NCBI RefSeq assembly: GCF_002285795.1 | Contig: NZ_CP022961.1 | Location: 3,848,001 to 3,912,000 of the forward strand | Source of the DNA: Plantactinospora sp. KBS50 | GTDB lineage: Bacteria > Actinomycetota > Actinomycetes > Mycobacteriales > Micromonosporaceae | Length of the DNA stretch: 64,000 nt | Direction of reading: 5' to 3' | Shown: positions 1 through 11,702 of the stretch, piece by piece | Position numbering within the stretch: position 1 is the stretch's first letter | Layout of the letters: each line of letters starts with the position of its first letter | Translations under genes and position numbers: made by a program | The notes under the pieces: model-generated | Databases searched by the model: none | The model's input: only the letters and a program-made list of their open reading frames with translations | What the model was told of the DNA's origin: nothing

Positions 1-3421
<3,421 letters not shown>

Positions 3422-3533
3422 GGTGGTTCAGGGCTCCTCGCGGTGCGGCGCGTCCTCGGGGTGCGGCGCGCAGGGCGCGGCCCGCCGCGCCGGTGCGGCG
3501 CGGCGGACGGCGACAGGGACGGCGGGTACGGCG

Positions 3534-3755
3534 TCAGTCGGTGGCGGCGTCCATCTGGGCGATCAGGCTCTTGGGCCGCATGTCCGTCCAGACGGTCTCG
3601 ACGTACTCCAGGCAGGCCGCCCGGGAGTCCTCGCCGAAGACGACCCGCCAGCCGGCCGGCACCTCGGCGAAGGTGGGCCACAGCGAGTGCTGGCCCTCGT
3701 CGTTCACGAGCACGAGGTAGCGGCCGTCCTCGTCGTCGAACGGGTTGGTGGTCAT
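3534..3755 (-). CDS. MbtH-like protein
   Basis: A 73-residue MbtH family protein, a chaperone-like partner that binds and activates NRPS adenylation domains. Family hallmarks are visible: [18 protein letters not shown] and a WTDMRPKSL segment. Length is normal for the family. Its ATG overlaps the stop of the halogenase gene (ATGA), and the NRPS start lies 112 bp downstream, so it belongs to the same operon and most likely serves the A domain of that NRPS. Confidence 0.95.
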   Translation of the reverse strand: MTTNPFDDEDGRYLVLVNDEGQHSLWPTFAEVPAGWRVVFGEDSRAACLEYVETVWTDMRPKSLIAQMDAATD

Positions 3756-5266
3756 CGGGCCTCCTCCAGCACGGCGGTCGGTTCCATCCAGGACAGTCCG
3801 TCGGGCGCCGGTACCAGGCCGCCGTCCAGCAGCGGCAGTTCGCGGGCCTGTTCGCCCTGCACGCCGCGGACCTGGATGTTGTTCATCTCCTGCATCACCT
3901 CGCGGACCACGGGGGTGCCGAAGAGGTGGTGCATGCGTTCCCCGGACGGGGTCTGCATGCTGCCGGTGCGCTCGACCGCGTCGGCGAGCGCGCCGGACGA
4001 CTCGCGGAACTCGCCGATCAGGGCGTCGGCGCTGGTGAGGGCGGCCTCGCCGGAGTGCACGCCGCCGACCAGGCTGACGAACGCCTCCAGGTTGGTGGCC
4101 GCCACGTTGGTGACCTTGCGCGCCCGCCAGAAGTACGACTCCTCGCTGCCCTGCATGTCGTAGAAGGCGGACAGGAACTCGTAGAAGACCCGGTACTCGC
4201 GGCGGTAGCGACCCTCGAACTCGTCGAAGGCGCGCTCTTCGGTGACGTCGCCGGCGAGCACGCTGTTTATCGACCGGGCGGCCAGCAGCCCGGCGTAGGT
4301 GGCCAGGTGCACGCCGGTGGAGAAGACCGGGTCGATGAAGCAGGCGGCGTCGCCGACCAGCACCATGCCGGGGCGGTGGAAGGTGCTGTTGGTGTACGAG
4401 TAGTCCTTGCGGGTGCGGATCTGCCCGTAGGTGCCCTCGGTGACCCGGGTGGCGTCGGCGAGGAAGTCCTTCACGATGGCGCACCGGTCGACGAAGCCGA
4501 GCAGGGCCTCTTCCTGGTCGCCCTGCAACCGCGCCGCGTGTTCCCGGGAGATGACCGCGCCGACGCTGGTGAGGGTGTCCGAGAGCGGGATGTACCAGAG
4601 CCAGCCCTCGTCGAAGGCGGCGCAGAGGATGTTGCCGCTGTCCGGGGCGGGCAGCCGCCTGCCGCCGGTGAAGTAGCCGAACAGCGCGATGTTGCGGAAG
4701 AACTCGGAGTAGATCCGCTCGCCGCGCACGTGCTGGTGCACCCGGCTGCGGTTGCCGGAGGCGTCCACCACGAAGCTCGCGTGGATCTCCCGCTCGACGC
4801 CGTCCGGGTCGGTGTAGCGCACCCCGCGGACCCGCTCGTCGTCGCCGAGCACGTCGGCCACCGGGCTGTTCTCCCGCACGTCGACGCCGTGCCGGGCGGC
4901 GTTGCGCAGCAGGATCTCGTCGAACTTCATCCGCTCGACCTGGTAGGCGTACGAGGTGGGGCCGGACAGTTCGGGCGCGACGGCGAACAGGAAGTTCCAC
5001 GGCACGGGGTTGGTGCCCCAGCGGAAGCTGCCGCCCCGCTTGACCATGAAGGACGCCTTCTCCAGTTCCTCGGTGACGCCGAGCATCCGGCCGATGCCGT
5101 GCACCGTGGAGGGCAGCAGCGACTCGCCGATCTGGTAGCGCGGGAAGGTCTCCTTCTCCAGCAGGACCACGCGGTGCCCGCGCCGGGCCAGCAGGGTGGC
5201 CACGGTGGAGCCGCCGGGTCCGCCGCCGATCACCACGACGTCGGCGCGCTCGACCACCGGGCTCAC
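3752..5266 (-). CDS. FAD-dependent halogenase
   Basis: A 504-residue flavin-dependent halogenase, expected to chlorinate or brominate an aromatic ring using FADH2, halide and oxygen. It has an N-terminal FAD-binding GGGPGG (residues 14-19), a candidate catalytic Lys76 in MVKRGGSF, and the halogenase signature WxWxIP as GWLWYIP (221-227). [17 protein letters not shown] is the second flavin-contact motif. It looks like halogenases acting on carrier-protein-bound aromatics rather than on free tryptophan. GTG start overlapping the stop of the aryl carrier protein gene (GTGA). The neighbour suggests the substrate is a 2,3-dihydroxybenzoyl or salicyl group on that carrier; this is inference from context. 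Confidence 0.92.
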   Translation of the reverse strand: MSPVVERADVVVIGGGPGGSTVATLLARRGHRVVLLEKETFPRYQIGESLLPSTVHGIGRMLGVTEELEKASFMVKRGGSFRWGTNPVPWNFLFAVAPELSGPTSYAYQVERMKFDEILLRNAARHGVDVRENSPVADVLGDDERVRGVRYTDPDGVEREIHASFVVDASGNRSRVHQHVRGERIYSEFFRNIALFGYFTGGRRLPAPDSGNILCAAFDEGWLWYIPLSDTLTSVGAVISREHAARLQGDQEEALLGFVDRCAIVKDFLADATRVTEGTYGQIRTRKDYSYTNSTFHRPGMVLVGDAACFIDPVFSTGVHLATYAGLLAARSINSVLAGDVTEERAFDEFEGRYRREYRVFYEFLSAFYDMQGSEESYFWRARKVTNVAATNLEAFVSLVGGVHSGEAALTSADALIGEFRESSGALADAVERTGSMQTPSGERMHHLFGTPVVREVMQEMNNIQVRGVQGEQARELPLLDGGLVPAPDGLSWMEPTAVLEEAR

Positions 5267-5496
5267 CGCGTACCGCCCAGCAGGTTCCGCCAGGCCGCGA
5301 GGGTTGGCTCCTGGGCCAGGTCGAGGTAGCCCGCCTCGAAGCCGTCCTCTCGCCAGCGGGTCGCGAGGCTCATCAGCCGGATCGAGTCCAGACCCCGGTC
5401 GATCAGGTTGTCGTCGTCGGTGAGGCTGCCGGGCTCCTCGGCCAGCACCTCGGCGACGTCGCGGCGCAGCCGGTCGGGGGTCAGCGGTGCGGTCAT
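5263..5496 (-). CDS. Stand-alone aryl carrier protein (EntB C-domain-like)
   Basis: A 77-residue carrier protein resembling the aryl carrier domain of EntB/DhbB isochorismatases. The phosphopantetheine site is [12 protein letters not shown], followed by [12 protein letters not shown] as in EntB. It would carry an activated hydroxybenzoate to the NRPS. No isochorismatase part is attached. Start: an upstream Met at 5505 is possible, but the GAAGGA ribosome site abuts it and is spaced correctly (8 nt) for the Met at 5496. First gene of the minus operon and directly downstream of an iron box. The aryl-AMP ligase and DHB synthesis genes are not in the window. Confidence 0.9.
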   Translation of the reverse strand: MTAPLTPDRLRRDVAEVLAEEPGSLTDDDNLIDRGLDSIRLMSLATRWREDGFEAGYLDLAQEPTLAAWRNLLGGTR

Positions 5497-5521
5497 GCGG
5501 GACATCCTTCGGTCGTCAATC

Positions 5522-5540
5522 TGAGGTAAGGCTTACCTTA
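5522..5540. promoter_or_regulatory. Iron box (IdeR/DmdR1 operator) before the siderophore synthesis operon
   Basis: TGAGGTAAGGCTTACCTTA matches the actinobacterial iron-box consensus TTAGGTTAGGCTCACCTAA at 15 of 19 positions and is itself nearly palindromic. It lies between the GNAT stop and the aryl carrier protein start, so it should repress the carrier protein-halogenase-MbtH-NRPS operon when iron is plentiful. Confidence 0.85.
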
Positions 5541-5545
5541 CTTTG

Positions 5546-6157
5546 TCATCCGGTCCGGTGGACGCAGCCGCCGGGTGCCCGTTCGTGCGCGTACAGCGCG
5601 GCGTGCTTGTGGCCGATGTCGTACACGCCCAGCGGCCGGAAGCCGGCCGCCGCGAACATCCGGCGGGCCACCACGTGCCGCTCGTCCGGGTCGGCCAGCA
5701 CCCGCCGGCAGCGCGGATCCGCGGCGAACAGCCCCGCCACGAGGGCGCGGACCAGCCGCCGCCCCACCCCGCGCCCGGTGTTGTCCCGGTCGCCGATCGC
5801 CAGGTGCACCCCCAGGTCGTACGGGTCGGCGTCGTAGTGCCGCCCGACCACGTCCCGGGGGGTGCGGTAGATCTCCACATAGGCCAGCGGCGTCCCGTCC
5901 CGGGCCACCAGGCAGGGCCGGGAGTGCTCGCCGGCCAACTGCTCGGCCAGCGCCCCGGCCCAGCGCCCGGGCGGCCACTCCTGCCCCCAGAAGGGGGCCA
6001 CGTGCGGTTCGTTCATCCACCGGCTGACCAGCTCCGGATCGCCGCCACCGGCGGTCAGTGCGCGAACCGTCCAGGGTGGCGCCAGGACCGGGGCCGGCGG
6101 CGGCCCCGCCGCGACCACCGTCGCGGCGAGGCCGGCCGTCACCTCACGGGCCGGCAC
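5546..6157 (-). CDS. Siderophore acyltransferase, MbtK/IucB-like GNAT
   Basis: A 203-residue GNAT protein of the siderophore acyltransferase type (Acetyltransf_8: IucB, MbtK), which acylates the hydroxylamine of N-hydroxylated lysine or ornithine. Visible features are the PHVAPFWGQEWPP opening, DLGVHLAIGD, and the acyl-CoA binding loop GRGVGRRLVRAL. GTG start one base after the binding-protein stop, so translation is probably coupled. In a catechol locus it hints that the product also carries a hydroxamate. No N-hydroxylase gene is seen in the window, so it may lie past the left edge. Confidence 0.85.
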   Translation of the reverse strand: MPAREVTAGLAATVVAAGPPPAPVLAPPWTVRALTAGGGDPELVSRWMNEPHVAPFWGQEWPPGRWAGALAEQLAGEHSRPCLVARDGTPLAYVEIYRTPRDVVGRHYDADPYDLGVHLAIGDRDNTGRGVGRRLVRALVAGLFAADPRCRRVLADPDERHVVARRMFAAAGFRPLGVYDIGHKHAALYAHERAPGGCVHRTG

Positions 6158-6158
6158 C

Positions 6159-7178
6159 TCAGGCGGCCGCCTTGGCCGCGGTGGAGACCACCGGCAGGAC
6201 GTTGTCGATGACGTACTGCACCGACAGCGGGGTCGGGGTACGCAGCGCCGAGAACTGCGCGGCGGTGAGCGCCACGTACGAGCCGCGCTTGACCGAGGCG
6301 ATGTTCTTGAACAGGCTGTTGCCCTCCAGCGAGGGCTTGAGGCCGTCCTCGGCGTAGTAGATCAGCGTGACGTCGGCATCCAGCGCCGCGACCTTCTCCA
6401 GGCTGAGCTGGACGGCGAACTCGTCGCCCTTGAGTTCGGTGACGCCCGGGGCCAGCTTCATGCCGAAGTCGTTGAGCATCTTCACGCCGGCGTCCGAGGC
6501 GCTGCGCAGCACGCCGATCGAGCCGGCCTCCCACATCTGGCTGAGCGTGAACTCCTTGCCGGCCAGCTCCGGGTTGGCCGTCCTGGCCGCTGTGATCTTG
6601 CCCTCGACCTCGCCGATGACCTGCTCGGCCTTGTCCGTCCGGCCGACCGCCTTGCCGACCTGGCGCAGCGTGGTCTGCCAGGAGTCCTCGAAGGCGCCGG
6701 TGGTCTCGTATCCGGTGGTGGGCGCCAGCTTGCTGAGGTTCGCGTACTCGTCGTCGATGTAGTAGTCGCCGCCGGCGAGGATCAGGTCCGGGGCGAGCTG
6801 GGCGATCTTCTCGACGTCGTACCCGTTGTCGCCCGCGCTCAGCACGGTCGGCCTGCCCTCCAGCAGCGGCTTCGCCCACTCGGTCACGCCGTCCTCACCG
6901 GAGGATTCGGCGATGCCGACGGGCTGGATCCCGAGCAGCAGCAGCGCGTCCAGGTCGGCGTCGGAGAGCGTGACGATGCGCTGGGGCGCGGCCTTGATCT
7001 CGGCGGTGCCGAGCTTGTGGGTCAGGGTGACCGGGTAGTTCGCCGCGGCGGCCGGCGAGGTGGCGGCGGCGGCCGGATCGCCGGAATCGTCGCCACAGCC
7101 GCTCAGCAGGGCCAGCCCCGCGACGAGCGCGGCGCCGGCCGCCAGGGCGCGGTGGGCGGAACGCAGGGAGAAGGACAT
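6159..7178 (-). CDS. Ferri-siderophore ABC transporter substrate-binding lipoprotein
   Basis: A 339-residue FecB/FepB-type periplasmic-binding protein. It starts with a lipoprotein signal peptide: basic start, hydrophobic run, lipobox LLSGC with lipid-anchor Cys28. APQRIVTLSDADLDALLLLGIQPVG is the usual start of the mature fold. It captures the iron-siderophore outside the cell and delivers it to the FecCD permeases encoded divergently from 7317. An iron box lies 20 bp upstream of the start. First gene of a two-gene minus operon with the GNAT. Confidence 0.93.
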   Translation of the reverse strand: MSFSLRSAHRALAAGAALVAGLALLSGCGDDSGDPAAAATSPAAAANYPVTLTHKLGTAEIKAAPQRIVTLSDADLDALLLLGIQPVGIAESSGEDGVTEWAKPLLEGRPTVLSAGDNGYDVEKIAQLAPDLILAGGDYYIDDEYANLSKLAPTTGYETTGAFEDSWQTTLRQVGKAVGRTDKAEQVIGEVEGKITAARTANPELAGKEFTLSQMWEAGSIGVLRSASDAGVKMLNDFGMKLAPGVTELKGDEFAVQLSLEKVAALDADVTLIYYAEDGLKPSLEGNSLFKNIASVKRGSYVALTAAQFSALRTPTPLSVQYVIDNVLPVVSTAAKAAA

Positions 7179-7197
7179 CGGGACCTCACACTCGAAG

Positions 7198-7216
7198 TTA
7201 GGTGAGGCTAAGCTAA
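7198..7216. promoter_or_regulatory. Iron box, binding-protein side of the divergent promoter region
   Basis: TTAGGTGAGGCTAAGCTAA matches the IdeR/DmdR1 consensus TTAGGTTAGGCTCACCTAA at 16 of 19 positions. It lies 20 bp upstream of the minus-strand lipoprotein start. Confidence 0.88.
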
Positions 7217-7253
7217 GCGACGCCGCCCGTCCGGGGCAAGGCGGGGTCGGCGT

Positions 7254-7272
7254 TTTGGTAAGGCTAACCTTC
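7254..7272. promoter_or_regulatory. Iron box, permease side of the divergent promoter region
   Basis: TTTGGTAAGGCTAACCTTC matches the iron-box consensus at 14 of 19 positions, with a perfect AAGGCTAACCTT-like core. It lies 44 bp upstream of the first FecCD permease. With the box at 7198 it gives both divergent operons their own operator. Confidence 0.83.
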
Positions 7273-7316
7273 GTCACACCGCCACGGGAACACCTGGGAT
7301 CGAACAAGGGAGATGA

Positions 7317-8369
7317 ATGACGGCCCCGATCCGGGCCACCGGAACGCCGGATCGCACCGGCGTCCCGGCACCGGCCCGCCCGCACCGCGGTGCCGCGCTG
7401 GTCGCGTTGGCCGGGGCGGTCGCCCTGGCCGTCGTGCTCAGCCTCGCCGTCGGCGCACAGGCGCTGAACCCGGTGGCCGTGTGGCACGCCGTGCTCGATC
7501 CCGACCCCGCGGCGCCGGCCACCGCCATCGTCCGGGAACTGCGCCTCCCCCGGACGATCCTCGGGCTGCTCACCGGCCTCGCACTCGGCGCGGCCGGCGC
7601 GCTCATGCAGGGGCACACCCGCAACCCGATCGCCGATCCCGGGCTGCTGGGCATCTCGGCCGGGGCGTCGCTGGCGGTGGTCGTCGGCATCCAACTCGGC
7701 GTCGGCTCGCTCACCGGGTACATCTGGTTCGCCTTCGCCGGCGCCCTGCTCACCAGCGTCGCCGTCTTCGCCATCGCCTCGGCCCGGGGCGGACCGACCC
7801 CGGTCACGCTCGCCCTGGCCGGGCTCGCCATCAGCGCGCTGTTCGCCTCGTTCACCCAGTCGCTGCTGATCGCCGACGCCGCCAGCCTCAACATGTTCCG
7901 CTTCTGGGTGGTCGGCTCGCTGTCCGGCCGGGACGGGCAGGTGGCCGCGCAGGTCGCGCCGTTCATCGCGGCCGGGCTGCTGCTCGCCCTGGTCAACGCG
8001 CCGGCACTGAACGCCCTCGGGCTGGGCGAGGACGTCGCCCGCGCGCTCGGCCAGCGGGTGCTGGCGGCCCGGGTGCTCGGGGTCACCGCGGTCGTGCTGC
8101 TGGCCGGGGCGGCCACCGCGGCGTGCGGACCGATCGGCTTCCTCGGCCTGGTCGTGCCGCACCTGGCCCGGCGGCTCACCGGGCCGGACCACCGCTGGCT
8201 GATCCCCTGCTCGGCGCTGGCCGGCGCCGCGCTGCTGCTGGTCGCCGACGTGCTCGGTCGGGTGGTGGTGAGTCCGGGCGAGTTGCAGACCGGCATCGTG
8301 CTGGCCGTCTTCGGCGCCCCGTTCTTCATCATGCTGGTCCGTCGCCGTCGCGGGGTGGTGCAGCTGTGA
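7317..8369 (+). CDS. FecCD-family iron-siderophore ABC permease 1
   Basis: A 350-residue integral membrane permease of the FecCD/BtuC family with about nine to ten hydrophobic segments. Family motifs include [38 protein letters not shown], and [23 protein letters not shown] near the coupling loop. It pairs with the next gene to form the channel for ferri-siderophore import. Its stop overlaps the next GTG start (GTGA). Confidence 0.95.
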   Translation: MTAPIRATGTPDRTGVPAPARPHRGAALVALAGAVALAVVLSLAVGAQALNPVAVWHAVLDPDPAAPATAIVRELRLPRTILGLLTGLALGAAGALMQGHTRNPIADPGLLGISAGASLAVVVGIQLGVGSLTGYIWFAFAGALLTSVAVFAIASARGGPTPVTLALAGLAISALFASFTQSLLIADAASLNMFRFWVVGSLSGRDGQVAAQVAPFIAAGLLLALVNAPALNALGLGEDVARALGQRVLAARVLGVTAVVLLAGAATAACGPIGFLGLVVPHLARRLTGPDHRWLIPCSALAGAALLLVADVLGRVVVSPGELQTGIVLAVFGAPFFIMLVRRRRGVVQL

Positions 8370-9409
8370 CCGCGCTGACCACCCACCGGGTCGTCCGGTT
8401 CGGACGCTTCTGCGGCACCGTCTCCGGCCGCTCCCTCGCCGTCGGCACCGTCGGCCTGCTCGGCACGGCCGCCGTGACGGTGCTCAGCATCAGCCGGGGC
8501 AGCTTCACCATCGCCCCCGCCGACGTGCTGCGCACCCTGCTCGGCCACGGCACCGCGGCGCAGGATCTGGTCGTACTCGACCTGCGGCTGCCCCGGATCC
8601 TCGCGGCGCTGCTGGTCGGCGCGGCCCTGGCGGTCTCCGGGGCGCTCACCCAGACCTTCGCCCGCAACCCGCTGGCCACCCCCGACGTGCTCGGGGTGAC
8701 AAACGGGGCATCGCTCGGCGCGGTCGCCGTGATCGTGCTCGCCGGCCCGGCCGTCCGCACCGTACCGCTGGCGGCGCTGGCCGGCGGGCTCAGCGCCGCC
8801 GCCCTGGTCTACCTGCTGGCCTGGCGGCGCGGCGTGGACGGCTTCCGCCTGGTGCTGGTCGGCATCGGCGTGGGCGAGGTCCTCACCGCCGGCGTCTCCT
8901 GGCTGCTGGTGCGCGCCGAGATCGTGGACGCGGCCCGGGCGACGATCTGGCTCAACGGCTCGGTCGCGAGCGCCGGATGGGAGCAGATCCGGCCGCTGGC
9001 GCTGGCCCTCGCGGCGCTGCTGCCGCTCGCGGTGGCCACCAGCTTCACGCTGCGGGCGATGCAGTTCGACGACGACGTGGTGCGTTCGCTGGGCGTCCGC
9101 CTGCAGGCCGCCCGGCTCGCGGTGGTGCTCACCGCCGTCGCGCTGGCCGCCGCGGCGGTCGCCGCCGCCGGCCCGATCGAGTTCGTCGCGTTCGTGGTCC
9201 CGCAGATCGCGCTGCGCCTGTGCGGCGGCTCCCGGCCGCCGCTGGTCGTCTCGGCGATCCTCGGCGCGCTGCTGGTCACCGCCGCCGACCTGGCGGCCCG
9301 GGTGGCGCTGCCGCAGCGCGAACTGCCGGTCGGCCTGATCACCGCCATGATCGGCACCCCGTACCTGCTGTGGTTGCTGGTCCGCGCGAACCGGAGGACG
9401 TCCGCATGA
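8366..9409 (+). CDS. FecCD-family iron-siderophore ABC permease 2
   Basis: A 347-residue FecCD permease, partner of the preceding gene. [39 protein letters not shown] and [17 protein letters not shown] are the matching family motifs. GTG start inside the stop of permease 1, and its own stop overlaps the ATPase start (ATGA), so the three transport genes are translationally coupled. Confidence 0.95.
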   Translation: MTALTTHRVVRFGRFCGTVSGRSLAVGTVGLLGTAAVTVLSISRGSFTIAPADVLRTLLGHGTAAQDLVVLDLRLPRILAALLVGAALAVSGALTQTFARNPLATPDVLGVTNGASLGAVAVIVLAGPAVRTVPLAALAGGLSAAALVYLLAWRRGVDGFRLVLVGIGVGEVLTAGVSWLLVRAEIVDAARATIWLNGSVASAGWEQIRPLALALAALLPLAVATSFTLRAMQFDDDVVRSLGVRLQAARLAVVLTAVALAAAAVAAAGPIEFVAFVVPQIALRLCGGSRPPLVVSAILGALLVTAADLAARVALPQRELPVGLITAMIGTPYLLWLLVRANRRTSA

Positions 9410-10278
9410 TCATGGACAATGCCCACACCGGCGCCGACACCGATGCCCCGCCGGCCACCGGCCCGTCCCGGCTGTGCGCCCGCGGCCTGCGGCTCGGGTA
9501 CGGCGAGCAGACCGTGGTGCACGACCTCGACCTCGCGGTGCCCGACGGCCGGGTGACCGCGATCGTCGGGCCGAACGGCTGCGGCAAGTCCACCCTGCTG
9601 CGCGCCCTGGGCCGGCTGCTGCGCCCGCGCGCCGGGGAGGTGCTGCTGGACGGCGTCCGGATCGACCGGATGCCGACCCGGGAGGTGGCCCGGATCCTCG
9701 GCCTGCTTCCGCAGAGCCCGGTGGCCCCGGACGGGCTGACCGTGGCGGACCTGGTGATGCGCGGGCGGCACCCGCACCAGAACTGGTTCCGCCAGTGGTC
9801 CCCCACCGACCAGCGGATCGTGACCGAGGCGCTGGCCTGGACCGACATCGGCGAGTTGGCCGGCCGGACGGTCGACACGCTCTCCGGCGGCCAGCGCCAG
9901 CGGGCCTGGATCTCGATGGCCCTGGCCCAGGGCACCGACATCCTGCTGCTCGACGAGCCCACCACGTACCTGGATCTCAGCCACCAGATCGACGTGCTCG
10001 ACCTGGTGGCCCGGCTGAACGCCGAGCGTGGGCGCACCGTCGTGATGGTGCTGCACGACCTGAACCTGGCGGCCCGGTACGCCGACCACGTGGTCGCGAT
10101 GCGCGACGGGCGGATCGTCGCCCAGGGGCCGCCCGCGCAGGTGCTCACGGTGGATCTGCTGGCCGCGGTGTTCAACCTGGACGCGCTGGTGGTGCCCGAC
10201 CCGGCGACAGGGACGCCGCTGGTGGTCCCGCTGCCCCGGGACCCGCGCCGGTCCGTCCCGACCGGCCACGAGAGGTGA
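9406..10278 (+). CDS. Iron-siderophore ABC transporter ATP-binding protein
   Basis: A 290-residue FepC/FecE-type ATPase. Walker A is GPNGCGKST, the signature is LSGGQRQR, Walker B is [16 protein letters not shown] and the switch is [13 protein letters not shown]. It energises import through the two FecCD permeases. Start chosen at the ATG overlapping the previous stop; a second ATG follows two codons later. Confidence 0.95.
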   Translation: MIMDNAHTGADTDAPPATGPSRLCARGLRLGYGEQTVVHDLDLAVPDGRVTAIVGPNGCGKSTLLRALGRLLRPRAGEVLLDGVRIDRMPTREVARILGLLPQSPVAPDGLTVADLVMRGRHPHQNWFRQWSPTDQRIVTEALAWTDIGELAGRTVDTLSGGQRQRAWISMALAQGTDILLLDEPTTYLDLSHQIDVLDLVARLNAERGRTVVMVLHDLNLAARYADHVVAMRDGRIVAQGPPAQVLTVDLLAAVFNLDALVVPDPATGTPLVVPLPRDPRRSVPTGHER

Positions 10279-10314
10279 CTCACCGGGTGCATCGCGTCGA
10301 CAGTCCGATTTGTG

Positions 10315-10327
10315 TCTAGACAACTAG
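10315..10327. promoter_or_regulatory. GntR operator, copy 1
   Basis: TCTAGACAACTAG, inside the palindrome TGTCTAGACA. The core GTCTAGAC fits the GTnTAnAC pattern of HutC-subfamily GntR operators. It lies 25 bp before the first GntR gene. The same 13-mer occurs exactly, inverted, at 16470 and with one change at 16590. Confidence 0.8.
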
Positions 10328-10352
10328 CAGGTGGACGGCAATAGTCAGCACC

Positions 10353-11072
10353 ATGGCGCGGGTGCCGATCTACCGGATGATTGCCGACGACCTCGTGGCT
10401 CAGATCAAGAGCGGCGAGCTGCCGGTGTCGAGCCAGTTGCCCAGCGAGGCGGAGCTGGCGCAGCGGTACGGGGTGAGCCGGATGACCGTCCGGCAGGCGA
10501 TGGACCAGTTGGAGAACGCCAAGCTGGTGGTCCGGCACCGCGGCAGCGGCAGCTACGTGCGCGACGTCCCGGGCCGCCTGCGCGGCATGAACGGGCTGCG
10601 GTCGTTCATCGCCGAGATCAGCGCCGACGGTTCCGCGGTGACCAACCGGATCGTGGCCCAGGAGAGTCAGTCCACGGTTCCGCCGGAGGTCGCCGCCGAG
10701 CTGTCGACCGCGCGGTCGACCCGGTTCACCCGGCTCGCCCGGGTCCGGCTCGTCGACGGCACGCCGGCGGCGTACCAGGAGGCGTGGATCCCGTTCGCCG
10801 TCGCCCCCGGGCTGGCCCGCGACGAGCTGGTCGAGGGGTCGCTCTACCGCACCCTCGCGCAGCGGTACGGCGTGGAGCTGGGCTGGGCCAACCAGGTCAT
10901 CTCGTCGGTGCTCGTCGACGACGACCTGGCCACGCTGCTCGACGAGAAGGTCGGCAACCCGCTGCTGGCCATCCGGCGCACCACCTTCTCGACCCGGAAC
11001 GTGCCGATCGAGTTCGTCCGGAGCTGGAGCCGGGCCGGCTACCCGCTCGCGCAGCGGCTCGACGCGGTATGA
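10353..11072 (+). CDS. GntR/HutC-family transcriptional regulator 1
   Basis: A 239-residue regulator with an N-terminal winged helix (PSEAELAQRYGVSRMTVRQAMDQLE, then RHRGSGSYV) and a C-terminal UTRA ligand domain (residues about 90-235, with PAAYQEAWIPFAVAPGL). It is paralogous to the regulator at 16620: both share the ARVRLVDGTPA-like and SLYRTLAQRYGV-like segments. The operator copy just upstream suggests autoregulation and control of the catabolic operons between 11.7 and 31 kb. Confidence 0.92.
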   Translation: MARVPIYRMIADDLVAQIKSGELPVSSQLPSEAELAQRYGVSRMTVRQAMDQLENAKLVVRHRGSGSYVRDVPGRLRGMNGLRSFIAEISADGSAVTNRIVAQESQSTVPPEVAAELSTARSTRFTRLARVRLVDGTPAAYQEAWIPFAVAPGLARDELVEGSLYRTLAQRYGVELGWANQVISSVLVDDDLATLLDEKVGNPLLAIRRTTFSTRNVPIEFVRSWSRAGYPLAQRLDAV

Positions 11073-11133
11073 CGCCGCCGCCCGTCCGGTCGCCGCGGCG
11101 CCACGCGTACAGCATCTGGAGGCTGCCATCCCG

Positions 11134-11631
11134 CTGAACCTTCGGGCGTCCGTCCGCGCGATCGTCCTCGACGAGGAGGACCACGTCCTGCTCTGCCGAT
11201 TCGCCTTCCCCCACCCGGCGGTCCCGGACGAGGCACTGACCGTCTGGGCCGCCCCCGGCGGTGGCGTGGAACCCGGCGAGGACCGGCTCTGCGCGCTGCG
11301 CCGGGAGCTTCGGGAGGAAACCGGCCTGGTCACCGCCGACGATCCGCCGCACGTCTGGCACCAGGTGGTCGTTGCCGCGGATCACGCGCCCGGCTTCGAC
11401 GGCATCGTCAACGACTACTATCTCGTCCGCACCACCCGCTTCGAGCCTGCGGGCGAGTTCACCGACGACCAACTCGCCGCCGAGAACATCGCCGGCTTCC
11501 GGTGGTGGCAACTCGCCGAGATCGCCGGTTACGCCGGACCCGACCTGTTCTCGCCCCGCGACCTCGCCACACCACTGACCGAGTTGCTCACCCGCGGGAC
11601 ACCCGCCGACCCGGTCGCACTCGGCCTGTGA
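11134..11631 (+). CDS. NUDIX hydrolase (start unclear)
   Basis: Single-domain NUDIX hydrolase of about 165 residues, acting on a nucleoside-diphosphate-linked substrate not predictable from sequence. The Nudix box is complete: GGVEPGE, then REL REETGL with the right spacing. The protein is clearly coding from LNLRASVRAIVLDEEDHVLL (11134), but no ATG, GTG or TTG precedes it in frame; the first in-frame GTG, at 11266, falls inside the Nudix box. A ribosome-site-like GGAGG lies at 11117-11122, upstream of ATC (11128) and CTG (11134). The ATG at 11069, overlapping the GntR stop, would be in frame if one base were missing between about 11075 and 11100. Confidence 0.8.
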   Translation: MNLRASVRAIVLDEEDHVLLCRFAFPHPAVPDEALTVWAAPGGGVEPGEDRLCALRRELREETGLVTADDPPHVWHQVVVAADHAPGFDGIVNDYYLVRTTRFEPAGEFTDDQLAAENIAGFRWWQLAEIAGYAGPDLFSPRDLATPLTELLTRGTPADPVALGL

Positions 11632-11702
11632 GGACCGGTGAACCGCCGGGGCGGTGAGGAGGCTCGGCGAGGCCACCGTGCGTGACGGCCGGGCGACGGC
11701 GC

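Noticed and set aside
7313-8366. A permease 2 start at 7313
   Set aside because: The open frame extends back by chance; the FecCD sequence of permease 2 begins at GTG 8366, overlapping the stop of permease 1.
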